Source: Halomonas fontilapidosi (GTDB lineage Bacteria; Pseudomonadota; Gammaproteobacteria; Pseudomonadales; Halomonadaceae). Taken from it: a stretch of 64,000 bases of DNA. Where the stretch lies: the NCBI RefSeq assembly GCF_014192285.1, contig NZ_JACHXQ010000008.1:119835-183834 (forward strand), given 5' to 3'. A program made the translations under genes and the position numbers. Below, piece after piece: positions 20,677-29,451 of the stretch. The notes below the pieces were generated by a model, which did not search any database, was not told the DNA's origin, and worked only from the letters and a program-made list of their open reading frames with translations. Position 1 is the stretch's first letter. Each line of letters opens with the position of its first letter.

Positions 20677-21423
20677 TCAGCCAAGCAACAAGCGCAGGAT
20701 GATCACGACGATCACAGCGATGGTCAGCCACTTGACGACGAAGGCTCCGCGCGGACTCATGTTGACCTTCACCGCCAGCCAGGCCCCCAGCATGCTGCCG
20801 GCTGCCAGTACCAGCCCGTAGCCCCAGCGCACCTGGTCGTTGACCAGGAAGATGGCCAGCGCCGGCAGCGTGTAGACCAGCACGATCAGCACCTTGAAGA
20901 CGTTCACCTGGGCCAGGTCGATCTTCAGCATGCGGTAGAGCACCACCAGGAACAGGATGCCCACCCCGACCTGGATGAAGCCGCCGTAAAGGCCGATGGC
21001 AAACATCGCCAGGTAGACCGCCGGCGTGAGGTGCTCCGGCGTCAGCGTCCGGGTTTCCAGCTTCGGCTGGGGCAGCAGCATCAGTACCGCCGAGCAGGCC
21101 ATCACCGTGATCAGGATCGCCTCGAAGAGGGCGTCATCGGTCTGCAGCGCCAACCAGGCACCGAGCAACGAGCCGACCACCGCCGGCACCGAGAGCCGCA
21201 GCGAGAGACCCAGGTAGCGCGCACCGGCACGCAAGAAGCTGGTCACCGCCGAGATGCTCTGCAAGGCAATGGAGACCCGGTTGGTACCATTGGCCGCCTG
21301 GGGGGGCAGTCCCAGGAACATCAACAGTGGCAGGGTCAGCATCGAGCCCCCGGCAGAGAGCACGTTGATGAAGCCGGCCAGGGTCCCGATGGCCAGCAGG
21401 GCAAGCGCCTCGAGCAGGGTCAT
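20677..21423 (-). CDS. TauE/SafE-family permease (YfcA-like)
   Basis: A 248-residue membrane protein with about eight helices and the family motifs AGFINVLSAGGSMLTLPLLMFLG at the start and the mirrored GLYGGFIQVGVGILFLVV in the second half. Family members export sulfite, sulfoacetate or similar organosulfur anions, but the substrate here is not evident. It is divergent from the HIT gene. Confidence 0.9.
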   Translation of the reverse strand: MTLLEALALLAIGTLAGFINVLSAGGSMLTLPLLMFLGLPPQAANGTNRVSIALQSISAVTSFLRAGARYLGLSLRLSVPAVVGSLLGAWLALQTDDALFEAILITVMACSAVLMLLPQPKLETRTLTPEHLTPAVYLAMFAIGLYGGFIQVGVGILFLVVLYRMLKIDLAQVNVFKVLIVLVYTLPALAIFLVNDQVRWGYGLVLAAGSMLGAWLAVKVNMSPRGAFVVKWLTIAVIVVIILRLLLG

Positions 21424-21563
21424 GGCAGCGTCCGTTGTTTGCGGGGCGGAGATAGGCCGCCCAGCATACCGGCGCCGCCTCGATGGGGGAATCTATCCCC
21501 GATGCCGCAGGGGTATGCCATGATGACGAGCACTGGGACAGCCGACGCGAAAGGAGACCCGTG

Positions 21564-22013
21564 ATGACGGATTTCGAACCCGATGCCCGCCTGGTGCAAG
21601 ACAGCTACCCGGTGACCGAGTTACCCCTTTGCCAGCTGCGGCTGATGGACGATGCCCGCTTTCCGTGGCTGGTACTGATACCCCGCTGCCTCAAGGCCAG
21701 CGAGGTGTTCGAACTCGACGCGTCCACTCAGCAACAGCTGTGGCGGGAGGCGACCGTGGTCGGCCGCGCCATGCTCGAGGCCCTGGGAGGCGACAAGCTC
21801 AACATCGCCAGCCTCGGTAATATGGTCGCCCAGCTGCACGTGCACGTCATCGTGCGGCGACGCGAGGATGCCGCCTGGCCGGCACCGGTCTGGGGCCATG
21901 GTGAAGCAGAGGCCTACAATCTGGACGAGTTGGCCGACATGCGCGCTCGCATCCTGGCCGAGGTGGAAGGGCTGAACCTGACGTCGCCCGCGGATCAGCC
22001 GCCGAAGGGATGA
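21564..22013 (+). CDS. HIT-family protein with altered histidine triad
   Basis: A 149-residue nucleotide-binding protein. It has the HIT fold pattern: DDARFPWLVLIPR, GDKLNIASLGNMVAQLHVHVIVRR and a C-terminal PVWGHGEA. The triad reads H92-V-H94-V-I96, so the third histidine is Ile. The second histidine, the usual nucleophile, is retained, so a hydrolase or transferase activity on nucleotides is still possible. AAAGGAG lies 8 bases before ATG 21564. The 3' end overlaps the convergent NicO gene by 19 bases. Confidence 0.85.
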   Translation: MTDFEPDARLVQDSYPVTELPLCQLRLMDDARFPWLVLIPRCLKASEVFELDASTQQQLWREATVVGRAMLEALGGDKLNIASLGNMVAQLHVHVIVRRREDAAWPAPVWGHGEAEAYNLDELADMRARILAEVEGLNLTSPADQPPKG

Positions 22014-22990
22014 GGTGACGTCACGCTGCGCGACGGCGGCTCGCCCAGCAGTGTCGCGCTGGCTGGTTGGCCGATGCCGGTCACGCTCAGTGATATCCCA
22101 AGGGCCACGATGGCCAGCCCGCCGGCCAGAGCGGCCCAACCGAACAGGCGACCCACACGATGCGCCTGCTGCTGGCTGGCCAGGCGTCGCTCCGCCCAGC
22201 CGCGGGCAACCACGCTGGCCAGCGCCAGGGACGAGACGGTCAGCGCGGTGCCCAACGACATCACCAGCACTGCCGCGACTCCCACCGCGAAGTTCCCGAG
22301 CAGGCTCGCTGCGCCCAGCAGCAGCACGGCACCGCTGCAGGGGCGGATGCCGATGGCGACCACCGTGGCCAGCGCTGTGCGCCAATCCCCGGCCCGCTGT
22401 GGATCCACATGGTGGTGTCCCCCGCAGCAGGCAGCGTCATGATCGTGGGAAGGGGGGTGACCTGGCCCAGCCGACACCGTCGCGCTGCCACGCAGCTGGC
22501 GGATGGCCCGCAGGCAGAGCCAGGCACCCAGCAGGGTCACCATGATGAAACTCGCCTGCTCCACCCAGGCCACACTGCCCATGGCATGACGCGTCAGCCA
22601 GCCCAGGCCATGCACCAGTACCACCACTAGGCCGATGGCCGCCGCCCCCTGCAGCAGGGAAGCCGCGAAGGAGAGGGCCAGGGCCCGACGGCGGGCACCG
22701 CCCTGGGAGAGCAGGTAGGTGGTCAATACCGCCTTGCCATGGCCGGGACCGGCAGCGTGGAAGACGCCGTAGCCGAAGCTGATGCCCAACAGGGTCATCC
22801 AGGTCGCCGGCGAGGGAGTCCCCGAAAGCTCGGTAATCGCCAGGGTCAGGGCGCGATGGAAGTCGCGCTGCCAGGCCACCAGCTGCAGGCTGACGTTCTG
22901 CAGGCCACCCTGAACCAGCAGTTGCCAGGCCAGACCGGCGAGCAGCAGGCCACCGGCGAGCCACAGCAGTCGAGTGCGCATCAGCGGCAT
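21995..22990 (-). CDS. NicO/RcnA-family nickel-cobalt type transporter
   Basis: A 331-residue membrane protein. GYGVFHAAGPGHGKAVLTTYLL (about 73-94) is the metal-binding helix of the NicO family, and IGIRPCSGAVLLLG is the second signature. Between them lies a histidine-rich cytoplasmic or periplasmic loop (HDHDAACCGGHHH) that probably binds the metal. The start overlaps the DUF1007 stop by 10 bases and has GGAGG 4 bases upstream. DUF1007-NicO pairs are widespread and are thought to move Ni, Co or Zn; direction and metal are not evident from sequence. Confidence 0.9.
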   Translation of the reverse strand: MPLMRTRLLWLAGGLLLAGLAWQLLVQGGLQNVSLQLVAWQRDFHRALTLAITELSGTPSPATWMTLLGISFGYGVFHAAGPGHGKAVLTTYLLSQGGARRRALALSFAASLLQGAAAIGLVVVLVHGLGWLTRHAMGSVAWVEQASFIMVTLLGAWLCLRAIRQLRGSATVSAGPGHPPSHDHDAACCGGHHHVDPQRAGDWRTALATVVAIGIRPCSGAVLLLGAASLLGNFAVGVAAVLVMSLGTALTVSSLALASVVARGWAERRLASQQQAHRVGRLFGWAALAGGLAIVALGISLSVTGIGQPASATLLGEPPSRSVTSPHPFGG

Positions 22991-23649
22991 GTCACCTCCC
23001 CGGTCTCGGCGAAGTGGCGACCCAGGCCGGACTCGGCCTCGTCGTTGACGTCGAGCATCGCGGCCTCCATGACCGCCTCGGGATCCGGGTCGGCGGACAG
23101 GATTCGCGTCTCGCAGTCGAGTTCACCGCCCACCAGCAGGGCGTCGCCCGCTGGCGAGCTATCTTCCTGCTCGTGAACCACCTCGATGTAGTAGGTGGGA
23201 TCGAACACCCGATAACGCAGGGTCTCTCCTGCGATGGCGCGAGACTCGGTCAGCGGCAGCAGAAAGACGAACTCGATCCGGCCGTCGCGTTCGAGCACGG
23301 TGTAATCGTCGACCTCACCGAGCTCGAGCCTGCGCCCCTCGAGGGTCAACTCGGTGAAATAGCCCTGCGGCGAAAGGTTGTCCCGCATCTCGCTGCCCAA
23401 CTGGTCCAGCGCCGCGTCGAGATTCGCGCTCCCCTGCTCGCGTTCGAGTTCCTCGAGCACCACCAGGCTGTAGAAGGGATCCAGGCGCCAGGACTGTTGC
23501 AGGGCCACAAGCTGGCGTTGGTCATCGAGTATCAGGCGCATGCGCAGGTCGATCCAGCCGTGGGGATGCGCCGCGGCACTCAATGGCATGAGAAGGCCGA
23601 CGGCGAGGCAAAGCAGGCCAATACGGCGCAGCAGAAGTGAATGTGACAT
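22981..23649 (-). CDS. DUF1007 periplasmic protein, partner of NicO transporter
   Basis: A 222-residue exported protein: signal peptide ending S-A-A-A, then mature HPHGWIDLRMRLILDD, the hallmark of DUF1007 (COG3683), whose N-terminal His-x-His resembles a metal-binding site. Other landmarks are DPFYSLVVLEEL and RVFDPTYYIEV. It is translated ahead of, and overlaps, the NicO permease gene, so it likely feeds metal to it in the periplasm. ATG 23649 is preferred over GTG 23655, which sits in the AAGGTG ribosome site. Confidence 0.88.
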   Translation of the reverse strand: MSHSLLLRRIGLLCLAVGLLMPLSAAAHPHGWIDLRMRLILDDQRQLVALQQSWRLDPFYSLVVLEELEREQGSANLDAALDQLGSEMRDNLSPQGYFTELTLEGRRLELGEVDDYTVLERDGRIEFVFLLPLTESRAIAGETLRYRVFDPTYYIEVVHEQEDSSPAGDALLVGGELDCETRILSADPDPEAVMEAAMLDVNDEAESGLGRHFAETGEVTCR

Positions 23650-23673
23650 GGGCACCTTGTTGTGATCGTGATA

Positions 23674-24030
23674 TCAGGGCAACGGCTCGAGGCGCGTCTG
23701 CAGGTCGGTCAGCAGCGGGTCCAGCACCCTCGGGGCCAGGGGCCGCCCCCCGCGGGTGGCGACAACGCTGACCCGGCTGCCGTCTTGCTGGCCGGCCACG
23801 CGCAGCGATACGCCATAACCCGGCATCCGGCCCAGCACCGCCTCCAGGCGCCCCAGGTCGCCGTCGGCATAGCGGATCACGTAGCCGCGCTCCATCAGCA
23901 GGTCCATGGCCTCGCGCAGGGTGGTCTCGGGTGTCGCCGCCAGGTGAATCTCGCGGGGCTCTGGCGGGGTCGGGGTGGCGCAGCCGGCCAGCCAAACGGC
24001 CAGCAGGATGACGACAGGGATTCGCCTCAT
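23674..24030 (-). CDS. Lipoprotein of unknown function, related to the upstream one
   Basis: A 118-residue lipoprotein (lipobox WLAGC, Cys17). The mature part has TTLREAMDLLMERGYVIRYADGDLGRLEAV, then strands with RVAGQQDGSRVSVVATRGG and a C-terminal helix. The helix-strand unit resembles the equivalent part of the 178-residue lipoprotein encoded immediately upstream, whose stop codon overlaps this start (ATGA). No family was recognised. Confidence 0.75.
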   Translation of the reverse strand: MRRIPVVILLAVWLAGCATPTPPEPREIHLAATPETTLREAMDLLMERGYVIRYADGDLGRLEAVLGRMPGYGVSLRVAGQQDGSRVSVVATRGGRPLAPRVLDPLLTDLQTRLEPLP

Positions 24031-24563
24031 GGAGACTCCTGTGGCGGGACGGCCTCGATGGCATCGCGCAGCTCGCGGCAGAAGGCAGTATCGCTGGCAC
24101 TGCGCGACTCGCGCAGCTCACCTCGCCAGTCGAAGAGTCGGATATCCCGGGACACCTGCACCTGCTGCGCGCCCACCACCACCGAGACCCGCTCGATGCG
24201 CGTGGCCTCGTCGGTCGCCGGCCCGAAGCCGCCGCCGAAGCCGAGCATCACGCCGGAGGCGACATGCCCCCCGCTGCCGCCCAGCACGAAACCGCCGAAA
24301 CGCGGCAGGCGCTCGACGCCATGGTCGTGATAGAGGGTGCTGCGGGCACGTTCGGCACTGACCAGCCCCAGCGCCGCATCGGTGTGGCGCACCAGGAAGC
24401 CCTCCGCCTCCAGGGCGGTGACGGCCCTGGCCAGGCTGTCGCCGGGCCCAGCGGGCCAGCGGCACTCGGCGGCCGGGGCAGGCTCGGCCACGGGCAGGGT
24501 CGTCGGCGTCACCTGGCAGCCAGCCAGCAATGCCGGCAGCAGCAACAGCAGCCATCTACGCAT
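24027..24563 (-). CDS. Lipoprotein of unknown function with Gly-rich segment
   Basis: A 178-residue lipoprotein (lipobox LLAGC, Cys16). After a Pro-rich linker comes SLARAVTALEAEGFLVRHTDAALGLVSAE, a unit shared with the downstream lipoprotein, then a Gly-rich stretch (GGFVLGGSGGHVASGVMLGFGGGFG) that could be a membrane-embedded or loop segment, and VVVGAQQVQVSRDIRLFDWRGE. It is the first gene of a minus-strand group leading into the DUF1007-NicO pair. Function unknown. Confidence 0.75.
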   Translation of the reverse strand: MRRWLLLLLPALLAGCQVTPTTLPVAEPAPAAECRWPAGPGDSLARAVTALEAEGFLVRHTDAALGLVSAERARSTLYHDHGVERLPRFGGFVLGGSGGHVASGVMLGFGGGFGPATDEATRIERVSVVVGAQQVQVSRDIRLFDWRGELRESRSASDTAFCRELRDAIEAVPPQESP

Positions 24564-24690
24564 CGGATGCTCTCCGCGAAAGCTCTGGAGCAGTCTACGC
24601 CGGAAGCCGGTGGGGATGAAGCGCCCCGGGGTTCTGTCCCGCGGCGGCCGGCGCTAAGCTGGAAACCCCTTCCACCAGACGAGAGCGGCC

Positions 24691-25836
24691 ATGAAGATCC
24701 TCATCTGCCCGGACAGCTTCAAGGATGCCCTGCCCGCCGCCGATGCCGCGCGCGCCATCGCCGTCGGAGCGAAGCGCGCCGGTGGCGACATCGAGGCCCG
24801 GGAATGCCCGCTGGCCGATGGCGGCGAAGGCAGCCTGGATGCCCTGCTGGCGGCCACCGGGGCCGAGCGACGCTCGGCTGACGTCCACGACGCCCTGGGT
24901 CGCCCGGCCCGGGCCGACTGGGGCTGGCACGCCGCGAGTCGCACCGCCTACGTGGAACTGGCCGAGGCCAGCGGCCTGCAGGCGCTGGCGCCCGACGAAC
25001 GCACCGCCCTGGATAGCAGCACCTACGGAGTCGGCGAGCTGATCCGCGAGGCACTGGATTCCGGTGCCGAGCACCTGCTGCTCACCCTCGGCGGCAGCGC
25101 CACCAACGACGGCGGGGCCGGGATGCTGGCCGCCCTGGGAGCGCGACTGCGAGACGGCGAGGGGCGCGACCTGGCCCCGGGCGGCGCCGCCCTCGCGGAC
25201 CTGGCCGAGCTCGACCTGGACGGCATCGACCCGCGCCTGGCTGGCCTGCGGGTCGAGACCGCGGTGGACGTGGACAACCCCTTGCTGGGCAAGCGAGGCG
25301 CCAGTGCGGTCTTCGGCCCCCAGAAGGGCGCCTCGCCGGATGAGGTGGGACGCCTCGATGCCGCCCTCGCCCGCTTCGCCGACGTCACCGCCGCGACCCT
25401 GGGCGCGGATTACCGCGACCTGCCAGGCGCCGGCGCCGCCGGCGGCATGGGCTTCGCCGCCCGGGCCTTCCTCGACGCCGAGCTGCGTCCCGGAATCGAG
25501 CTGGTGATGGCCCAGGCCGGCGTCGAGGCCCTGCTCACGGACGCCGATCTGGTGATCACCGGCGAGGGCCAGCTCGATGGCCAGAGCCTGGCCGGCAAGA
25601 CGCCGGTGGGCGTGGCGCGGCTGGCCCGGCGTCACGGCGTGCCGGTGGTGGTGCTGGCCGGGCGCCTGGCCCCGGGCTGGCAGGCCGCTTTCGACGAGGG
25701 CGTCTCCGCGGCCTTCGCCCTGGCCGATGGGCCCATGGCGCTCGACGAGGCCCTTGAACGCTGCGCCGAGCTGCTGGCCGACCGCAGCGAGAGCCTGGTG
25801 CGGTTCTGGGTCGCACTGGCCGGCGGTCGGCCTTGA
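24691..25836 (+). CDS. glxK: Glycerate kinase (GlxK/GarK family)
   Basis: A 381-residue enzyme phosphorylating glycerate to 2- or 3-phosphoglycerate. Landmarks are MKILICPDSFKDALPA, CPLADGGEGSLDALL, TLGGSATNDGGAGMLAALG and ITGEGQLDGQSLAGKTPVGVA, all typical of the type 1 family. It stands alone, divergent from the lipoprotein genes, so its link to glyoxylate, tartrate or glucarate metabolism cannot be judged from context. The last residues end just before the dps upstream region. Confidence 0.95.
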   Translation: MKILICPDSFKDALPAADAARAIAVGAKRAGGDIEARECPLADGGEGSLDALLAATGAERRSADVHDALGRPARADWGWHAASRTAYVELAEASGLQALAPDERTALDSSTYGVGELIREALDSGAEHLLLTLGGSATNDGGAGMLAALGARLRDGEGRDLAPGGAALADLAELDLDGIDPRLAGLRVETAVDVDNPLLGKRGASAVFGPQKGASPDEVGRLDAALARFADVTAATLGADYRDLPGAGAAGGMGFAARAFLDAELRPGIELVMAQAGVEALLTDADLVITGEGQLDGQSLAGKTPVGVARLARRHGVPVVVLAGRLAPGWQAAFDEGVSAAFALADGPMALDEALERCAELLADRSESLVRFWVALAGGRP

Positions 25837-25955
25837 AGTGCCTATCCTAAACCCGCACGTCATGTGCAACGGCTATAGTGGCCATGGCGACAATCGACTT
25901 ACCCACCGCCGGCGGACGTTTTACCCGACCTGCATAGCGATCAAGGAGGCATTGC

Positions 25956-26429
25956 ATGAGCGACACCAATACCATCGGCCTGCACGAGGCCAGTGCCAGC
26001 CAACTGGCAGAAAAGCTCAACGAGCTGTTGGCCAACTACCAGATCTTCTATATGAACGTGCGCGGCTACCACTGGAACGTTAAAGGCCGCCAGTTCTTCC
26101 AGCTCCACGAGAAGTTCGAGGAGTTCTACACCGACCTGCTGACCAAGGTCGACGAGGTCGCCGAGCGCATCCTCACCCTGGGCCACCAGCCGGTTCACGC
26201 CTACAGCGACTACGTGAAGCTCGCGAGGATCCAGGAGGACAAGAACGTCCACGACGGCGAGGCCTGCGTGCGCGGCGTGCTGACAGGCTACCAGACCCTC
26301 ATCGAGCTGCAGCGCGAGCTACTCTCCCTGGCCTCGGATGCCGACGACGAAGGCACCGCCGCCCAGGCCGGCGACTACATCCGCGAGCAGGAGAAAACCG
26401 TGTGGATGCTGGGCGCCTACCTCGGCTGA
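25956..26429 (+). CDS. dps: Dps-family DNA-protection / mini-ferritin protein
   Basis: A 157-residue four-helix protein. The intersubunit ferroxidase ligands align with E. coli Dps: His39, His51, Asp66 and Glu70 in YHWNVKG, QLHEKFEE and KVDEVAERI, while Glu55 stands for the usual Asp. It should assemble a dodecamer that stores iron and detoxifies peroxide. The N-terminus lacks the lysine-rich tail, so DNA binding is uncertain. AAGGAGG precedes ATG by 6 bases; a TATAGT box at 25874-25879 is a possible -10. Confidence 0.95.
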   Translation: MSDTNTIGLHEASASQLAEKLNELLANYQIFYMNVRGYHWNVKGRQFFQLHEKFEEFYTDLLTKVDEVAERILTLGHQPVHAYSDYVKLARIQEDKNVHDGEACVRGVLTGYQTLIELQRELLSLASDADDEGTAAQAGDYIREQEKTVWMLGAYLG

Positions 26430-26458
26430 GCAACGCCACCCCGGCACCACCATCTACC

Positions 26459-26484
26459 ACGCCGCCCCGAGGGGCGGCGTTTTT
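26459..26484 (+). terminator. Intrinsic terminator after dps
   Basis: A 10-bp GC-rich stem (ACGCCGCCCC / GGGGCGGCGT, effective tetraloop CGAG) followed by a run of five T residues, 29 bases after the dps stop. Textbook rho-independent terminator in the plus direction. Confidence 0.95.
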
Positions 26485-26514
26485 CATTGTCGTGCCGATC
26501 GATATGGAGCGGGG

Positions 26515-27927
26515 TCAGTCTCTTCCGGCCGCCTCGTCGTCCGCCTCTCCCTGGGCGGCGCGCACCAGCTCCGTTGGCAACGGTTTCTTCATGCGTACCC
26601 CCAGGCGCTGCAGCTCGGTGGCCTGGGCTACCAGGCTGCCCTGCCCGCGGGAGAGCCGCCCCATGGCCTGTCGATGGCTGTCGCCCGCCCGCTCCAGGTG
26701 GCGGCCGACCTCCTCCAGGCTCTCTACGAAGCCCGAGAACTTGGCCAGCAGCTTCTCGGCCCGCTCACCAATCAGGCGCGCGTTCTCGTTCTGGCGCTCC
26801 AGGCTCCACAGGCCTGCCACGGTGCGCAGGCTGGCCAGCAGGGTGGTCGGGGTGACCACCACTACCTGGCGGTCGAAGGCCTCCTGGAAGAGCGTGGGAT
26901 CACGCTCGAAGGCGGCGGCGAAGGCCGGCTCGACCGGCACGAAGAGGAACACGAAGTCCGGCGAGTGGAGCCCCGGCAGCGCCGGGTAGTCCTTGCCGGA
27001 GAGGCCGGCGACATGGCCACGCAGCGACTGCAGGTGGGCCTTCATCGCCGCCTCGCGTTCGGCTTCGTCCTCGGCATTGACCACCCGGGTCCAGGCCACC
27101 AGCGACACCTTGGCATCGACGATCAGGTGGCGATCGTCGGGCAGGTAAATCACCGCATCAGGGCGTTGGCGTCCCTGCTCGCCCTGCAGCGAGACCTCGC
27201 GGCGGTACTCGATGTCGCGGCGCAGGCCGCTGCGCTCGAGCACGGTCTCGAGCATCAGCTCGCCCCACTGGCCCTGGGCCTTCTGGTCGCCCTTGAGGGC
27301 CCGGGCGAGGCCTGCGGCCTCCTCGCCGAGGCGGGCATTGAGACCGGCAAGCTGTTCGAGCTGGGCCTTGAGGGAGCCGCTGTCGCGGCTCTGCTGGCCA
27401 TGCAGCTCCTCGACCCGGCGACGGAACTGTTCGACCTGCTCACGGAAGGGCTTGAGCGTCGCCTCGAGGCCGTCGCGACTCTGGGCCGAGAAGGCCTGCT
27501 GGCGCTCCTCGAAGATGCGTCCGGCCAGCTGGCGAAACTCCTCCTTGAGCCGCTCGCGGGCCTCCTCGAGCAGGGCCAGCTGCTCGCGATGGCGCAGCGC
27601 CATCTGCTCGCGCTCGGTCTCCAGCCGAGCGGCCCGCTCGCGCTGCTCGGCCAGCCGGTCACGCGTTCCGGCGAGCTCGGCCTCCGCGGCTGCCAGCCGC
27701 TCACGGCTGCCGTCCAGCTGAGCGTCGCTCTGGGCCAGCTCCTGCTCGAGGCGTCGCACGCCGGCCTCGCGCTCGGCGCACGCCTGCTCTGCGGCGAGCA
27801 GGCGAGCCTTGGCGGCAACCAGCCGTTTGCGCCAGGACAGCCCCGCCCCGGCCATGACCAGCAGCAACCCGGCCAGCCCCCAGGCCGCCCAAGCCGGCAC
27901 CGTCTCCTGCAGCAGTTCGTTCATCAC
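26515..27927 (-). CDS. rmuC: DNA recombination protein RmuC
   Basis: A 470-residue protein with one N-terminal membrane helix (WAAWGLAGLLLVMAGAGLSW), a long coiled coil (about 30-190, Arg/Glu/Ala/Leu rich) and the RmuC domain (GQWGELMLETVLERSGL, PDAVIYLPDDRHLIVDAKVSL, FVPVEPAF). The D-x-K core resembles a restriction-type nuclease fold. RmuC limits inversions at short repeats in E. coli. It is the last gene of a tmcA-pepD-rmuC minus-strand group, 19 bases after pepD. Confidence 0.95.
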   Translation of the reverse strand: MMNELLQETVPAWAAWGLAGLLLVMAGAGLSWRKRLVAAKARLLAAEQACAEREAGVRRLEQELAQSDAQLDGSRERLAAAEAELAGTRDRLAEQRERAARLETEREQMALRHREQLALLEEARERLKEEFRQLAGRIFEERQQAFSAQSRDGLEATLKPFREQVEQFRRRVEELHGQQSRDSGSLKAQLEQLAGLNARLGEEAAGLARALKGDQKAQGQWGELMLETVLERSGLRRDIEYRREVSLQGEQGRQRPDAVIYLPDDRHLIVDAKVSLVAWTRVVNAEDEAEREAAMKAHLQSLRGHVAGLSGKDYPALPGLHSPDFVFLFVPVEPAFAAAFERDPTLFQEAFDRQVVVVTPTTLLASLRTVAGLWSLERQNENARLIGERAEKLLAKFSGFVESLEEVGRHLERAGDSHRQAMGRLSRGQGSLVAQATELQRLGVRMKKPLPTELVRAAQGEADDEAAGRD

Positions 27928-27946
27928 GCCCTCGAATATAGAGTGA

Positions 27947-29419
27947 TCAAGGCGTCTCGCCCCTGGCCAGGTCCTCGATCAAGGCGCGCAGCAATTCCCA
28001 GAATTCCGCCACCGAATCCAGCTCTACGCGTTCGTCCGGCGAGTGGGCGCCGCGGATCAGCGGTCCGAAGGAGATCATGTCGAGCTGAGGATACTTGCCA
28101 CCGAGGATGCCGCACTCCAGGCCGGCATGGATCACCTTCACCTCAGGGTCGCTCCCCAGGCGCTTCTGATGCAGGCGCCGAAAGCGCGCCAGCAGCGGGC
28201 TTCCCGGATCAGGCGTCCAGCCCGGATAGGCGTTCTCGACCCGAGTGCGGGCACCGACCAGCTCGAACAGCGCCCGGAAGCGGTCGGCGAGGTCCTGGGT
28301 GGCACTGTCATGCAGCGAGCGCACCAGGGCACAGAGGTGGAAGCCGCCATCTTCCAGGCGGATGACGCCCAGGTTGTTGGAGGTCTCCACCACGCCGGGC
28401 ACCGCGACGCTCATGCGTTCGACGCCGCAGGGCGCCACGTGCAGGGCGCGCACCAGTTGCTGGCTGGCCTGCTCGGTCAACGCCTCGGACGGCCGGACGT
28501 CCAGTGGCAACAGCGTCAGGGTGAGTCCCTCGTCGACCTCGGCCAACTCGGCGCGCAGTTCCGCCTGCAAGACGGCCACTCGCTCACTGGCGGTGGCCTG
28601 CTCGTCGCCGGGCAGAACCAGCGTGGCGAAGGCTTCCCGCGGCAGGGCATTGCGCAGCGTGCCGCCACGGTAGTCAACCAGCCGCGCACCGTAGGGCTCG
28701 AGGGCACGCAGCACCCGCACCAGCAGCCGGTTGGCGTTGCCCCTTCCCTTGTTGATATCGATGCCGGAGTGACCTCCGGAGAGCCCGGTCAGCGACAGCC
28801 GCAGCGCGATCTCGTGGTCGACCAGCGGCGCGGTAGGCAGCTGTGCCTCGACGATGACGTCGGCGCCGCCGGCGCAGCCGATGTAGACCTGGCCGCGGTC
28901 CTCGGAGTCCAGGTTGAGCAGCAGGCTTCCCTCGAGCCAGCCCTCGGCCAGGTTTAGCGCTCCCCCCATGGAGGACTCCTCCTCCAGGGTGAAGAGTGCT
29001 TCCAGGGGGCCATGCTCCAGGGTCTCGTCCTCGAGGATCGCCAGCGCCGCCGCCACGCCCAGGCCGTTGTCCGCCCCCAGGGTGGTATCGCGGGCATGCA
29101 GCCAGCCGTCATCGCCCACCCGGGTTTCGATGGGGTCCCGGGTGAAATCGTGGGGATGCTCGGCGTTGGCCTGGGCCACCATGTCCAGGTGGCCCTGCAG
29201 GATCACGCCCGGCGCCGACTCGGCCCCCGGGGTGGCGGGCTTGCAGATGCGCAGGTTACCGAAGGCATCGCGGTCGTGAGCCAGCCCCAGACCGTCGGCC
29301 CAGCGCTCGAGGATCGCCACCAGGGCCGCCTCGTGGCCGGAGGGGCGCGGGGTGTTGCACAGGGTGCGAAAATGGCGCCACAGAGGGCGGGGAGAAAGCT
29401 GCTCGAGATGTGCGTTCAT
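27947..29419 (-). CDS. pepD: Aminoacyl-histidine dipeptidase (peptidase D, M20 family)
   Basis: A 490-residue cytosolic metallodipeptidase that hydrolyses Xaa-His dipeptides such as carnosine. Zinc-site landmarks are GHLDMVAQ (His77, Asp79), TLGADNGLG (Asp117) and LFTLEEESSMGG (Glu146-148). The lid domain contains NKGRGNANRLLVR. Length is typical of PepD. It lies between tmcA and rmuC with short gaps. Confidence 0.95.
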   Translation of the reverse strand: MNAHLEQLSPRPLWRHFRTLCNTPRPSGHEAALVAILERWADGLGLAHDRDAFGNLRICKPATPGAESAPGVILQGHLDMVAQANAEHPHDFTRDPIETRVGDDGWLHARDTTLGADNGLGVAAALAILEDETLEHGPLEALFTLEEESSMGGALNLAEGWLEGSLLLNLDSEDRGQVYIGCAGGADVIVEAQLPTAPLVDHEIALRLSLTGLSGGHSGIDINKGRGNANRLLVRVLRALEPYGARLVDYRGGTLRNALPREAFATLVLPGDEQATASERVAVLQAELRAELAEVDEGLTLTLLPLDVRPSEALTEQASQQLVRALHVAPCGVERMSVAVPGVVETSNNLGVIRLEDGGFHLCALVRSLHDSATQDLADRFRALFELVGARTRVENAYPGWTPDPGSPLLARFRRLHQKRLGSDPEVKVIHAGLECGILGGKYPQLDMISFGPLIRGAHSPDERVELDSVAEFWELLRALIEDLARGETP

Positions 29420-29451
29420 GATGGGTATGTCTCGCGATTGACCCGGGCACT

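Noticed and set aside
20588..20731. N-terminal extension of the entericidin gene
   Set aside because: It overlaps the end of the TauE-type gene and is highly basic; the internal ATG 20587 has a good ribosome site followed by a lipoprotein signal.
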